Assembly: GCA_903970295.1 (NCBI GenBank) | Contig: CAJCHQ010000942.1 | Coordinates: 1 to 5,186 of the forward strand | From: Bryobacterales bacterium | GTDB lineage: Bacteria; Cyanobacteriota; Vampirovibrionia; Obscuribacterales; Obscuribacteraceae | Length of the DNA stretch: 5,186 nt | Direction of reading: 5' to 3' | Shown here: piece by piece, positions 5,133 to 5,186 of the stretch | Layout: each line of letters starts with the position of its first letter | How positions within the stretch are numbered: the first letter of the stretch is position 1 | Made by a program: the position numbers and the translations under genes | Notes under the pieces: generated by a model | The model's input: only the letters and a program-made list of their open reading frames with translations | Database searches by the model: none | What the model was told of the DNA's origin: nothing

Positions 5133-5186
5133 GTGCAAAAAAAACTGCGATTTATAAAGGCATTGCGGGATGTCCATGAGACAGTA
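5133..5186 (+). CDS. Start of an unidentified gene, cut by the right edge
   Basis: A GTG preceded by AAAGGA at ideal distance opens a frame that runs to the window end: 18 codons, beginning MQKKLRFIKALRDVHETV. The segment looks like a basic amphipathic helix. Similar openings are seen before GAF or sensor-kinase domains, and the receiver-like gene directly upstream would suit a signalling partner, but 18 residues are too few to claim a family. The gene lies 25 bases after the receiver-like gene and is probably co-transcribed. An A8 tract sits at codons 2-4 (5137-5144). Confidence 0.6.
   Translation, partial: MQKKLRFIKALRDVHETV

Overview
The window reads as ordinary chromosomal DNA from a free-living bacterium with mid-range GC (a little under 50% by eye). 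Genes are short and mostly uncharacterised. They use ATG, TTG and GTG starts and clear AGGAG-type ribosome binding sites, and two products carry Sec signal peptides. Secreted orphans, a GH5-type glycoside hydrolase with a long non-catalytic N-terminus and a degenerate receiver protein together would fit an environmental lineage such as the Obscuribacterales/Melainabacteria group. That assignment is an impression, not something the sequence proves. No rRNA, tRNA, CRISPR array, insertion sequence or integrase was found.

Left part, minus strand (1-1910). An 86-aa unknown protein (421-681) has its own promoter candidate and a good ribosome binding site. It is followed, with a TTGA stop/start overlap, by a second unknown protein that begins at TTG 424 and runs off the left edge (at least 141 aa). 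The two are probably co-transcribed and translationally coupled. Further upstream on the same strand are a secreted 187-aa protein resembling DUF3828 (855-1418) and an unknown protein (1482-1811). The frame of the latter stays open and coding-like up to 1910 without a canonical start, so its 5' end looks frameshifted or otherwise damaged.

Centre, plus strand (2078-3811). The largest gene encodes a 577-aa two-part protein. Its N-terminal half is rich in helix-forming repeats and has no signal peptide. A Gly/Ser linker joins it to a C-terminal (beta/alpha)8 glycoside hydrolase domain of the GH5 (cellulase-like) type, with both catalytic glutamates visible (E401 and E505).

Right part, plus strand (4005-5186). 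A small secreted orphan (4005-4463) is followed by a receiver-like protein (4592-5107) that has lost the phospho-acceptor Asp and the conserved Lys. A new gene starts at GTG 5133, 25 bases after that protein's stop, and runs off the right edge. The last two probably form an operon, and the context suggests signalling. Nothing ties the hydrolase, the secreted orphans and the signalling gene into one known pathway. The window looks like neighbouring small units rather than a single system.
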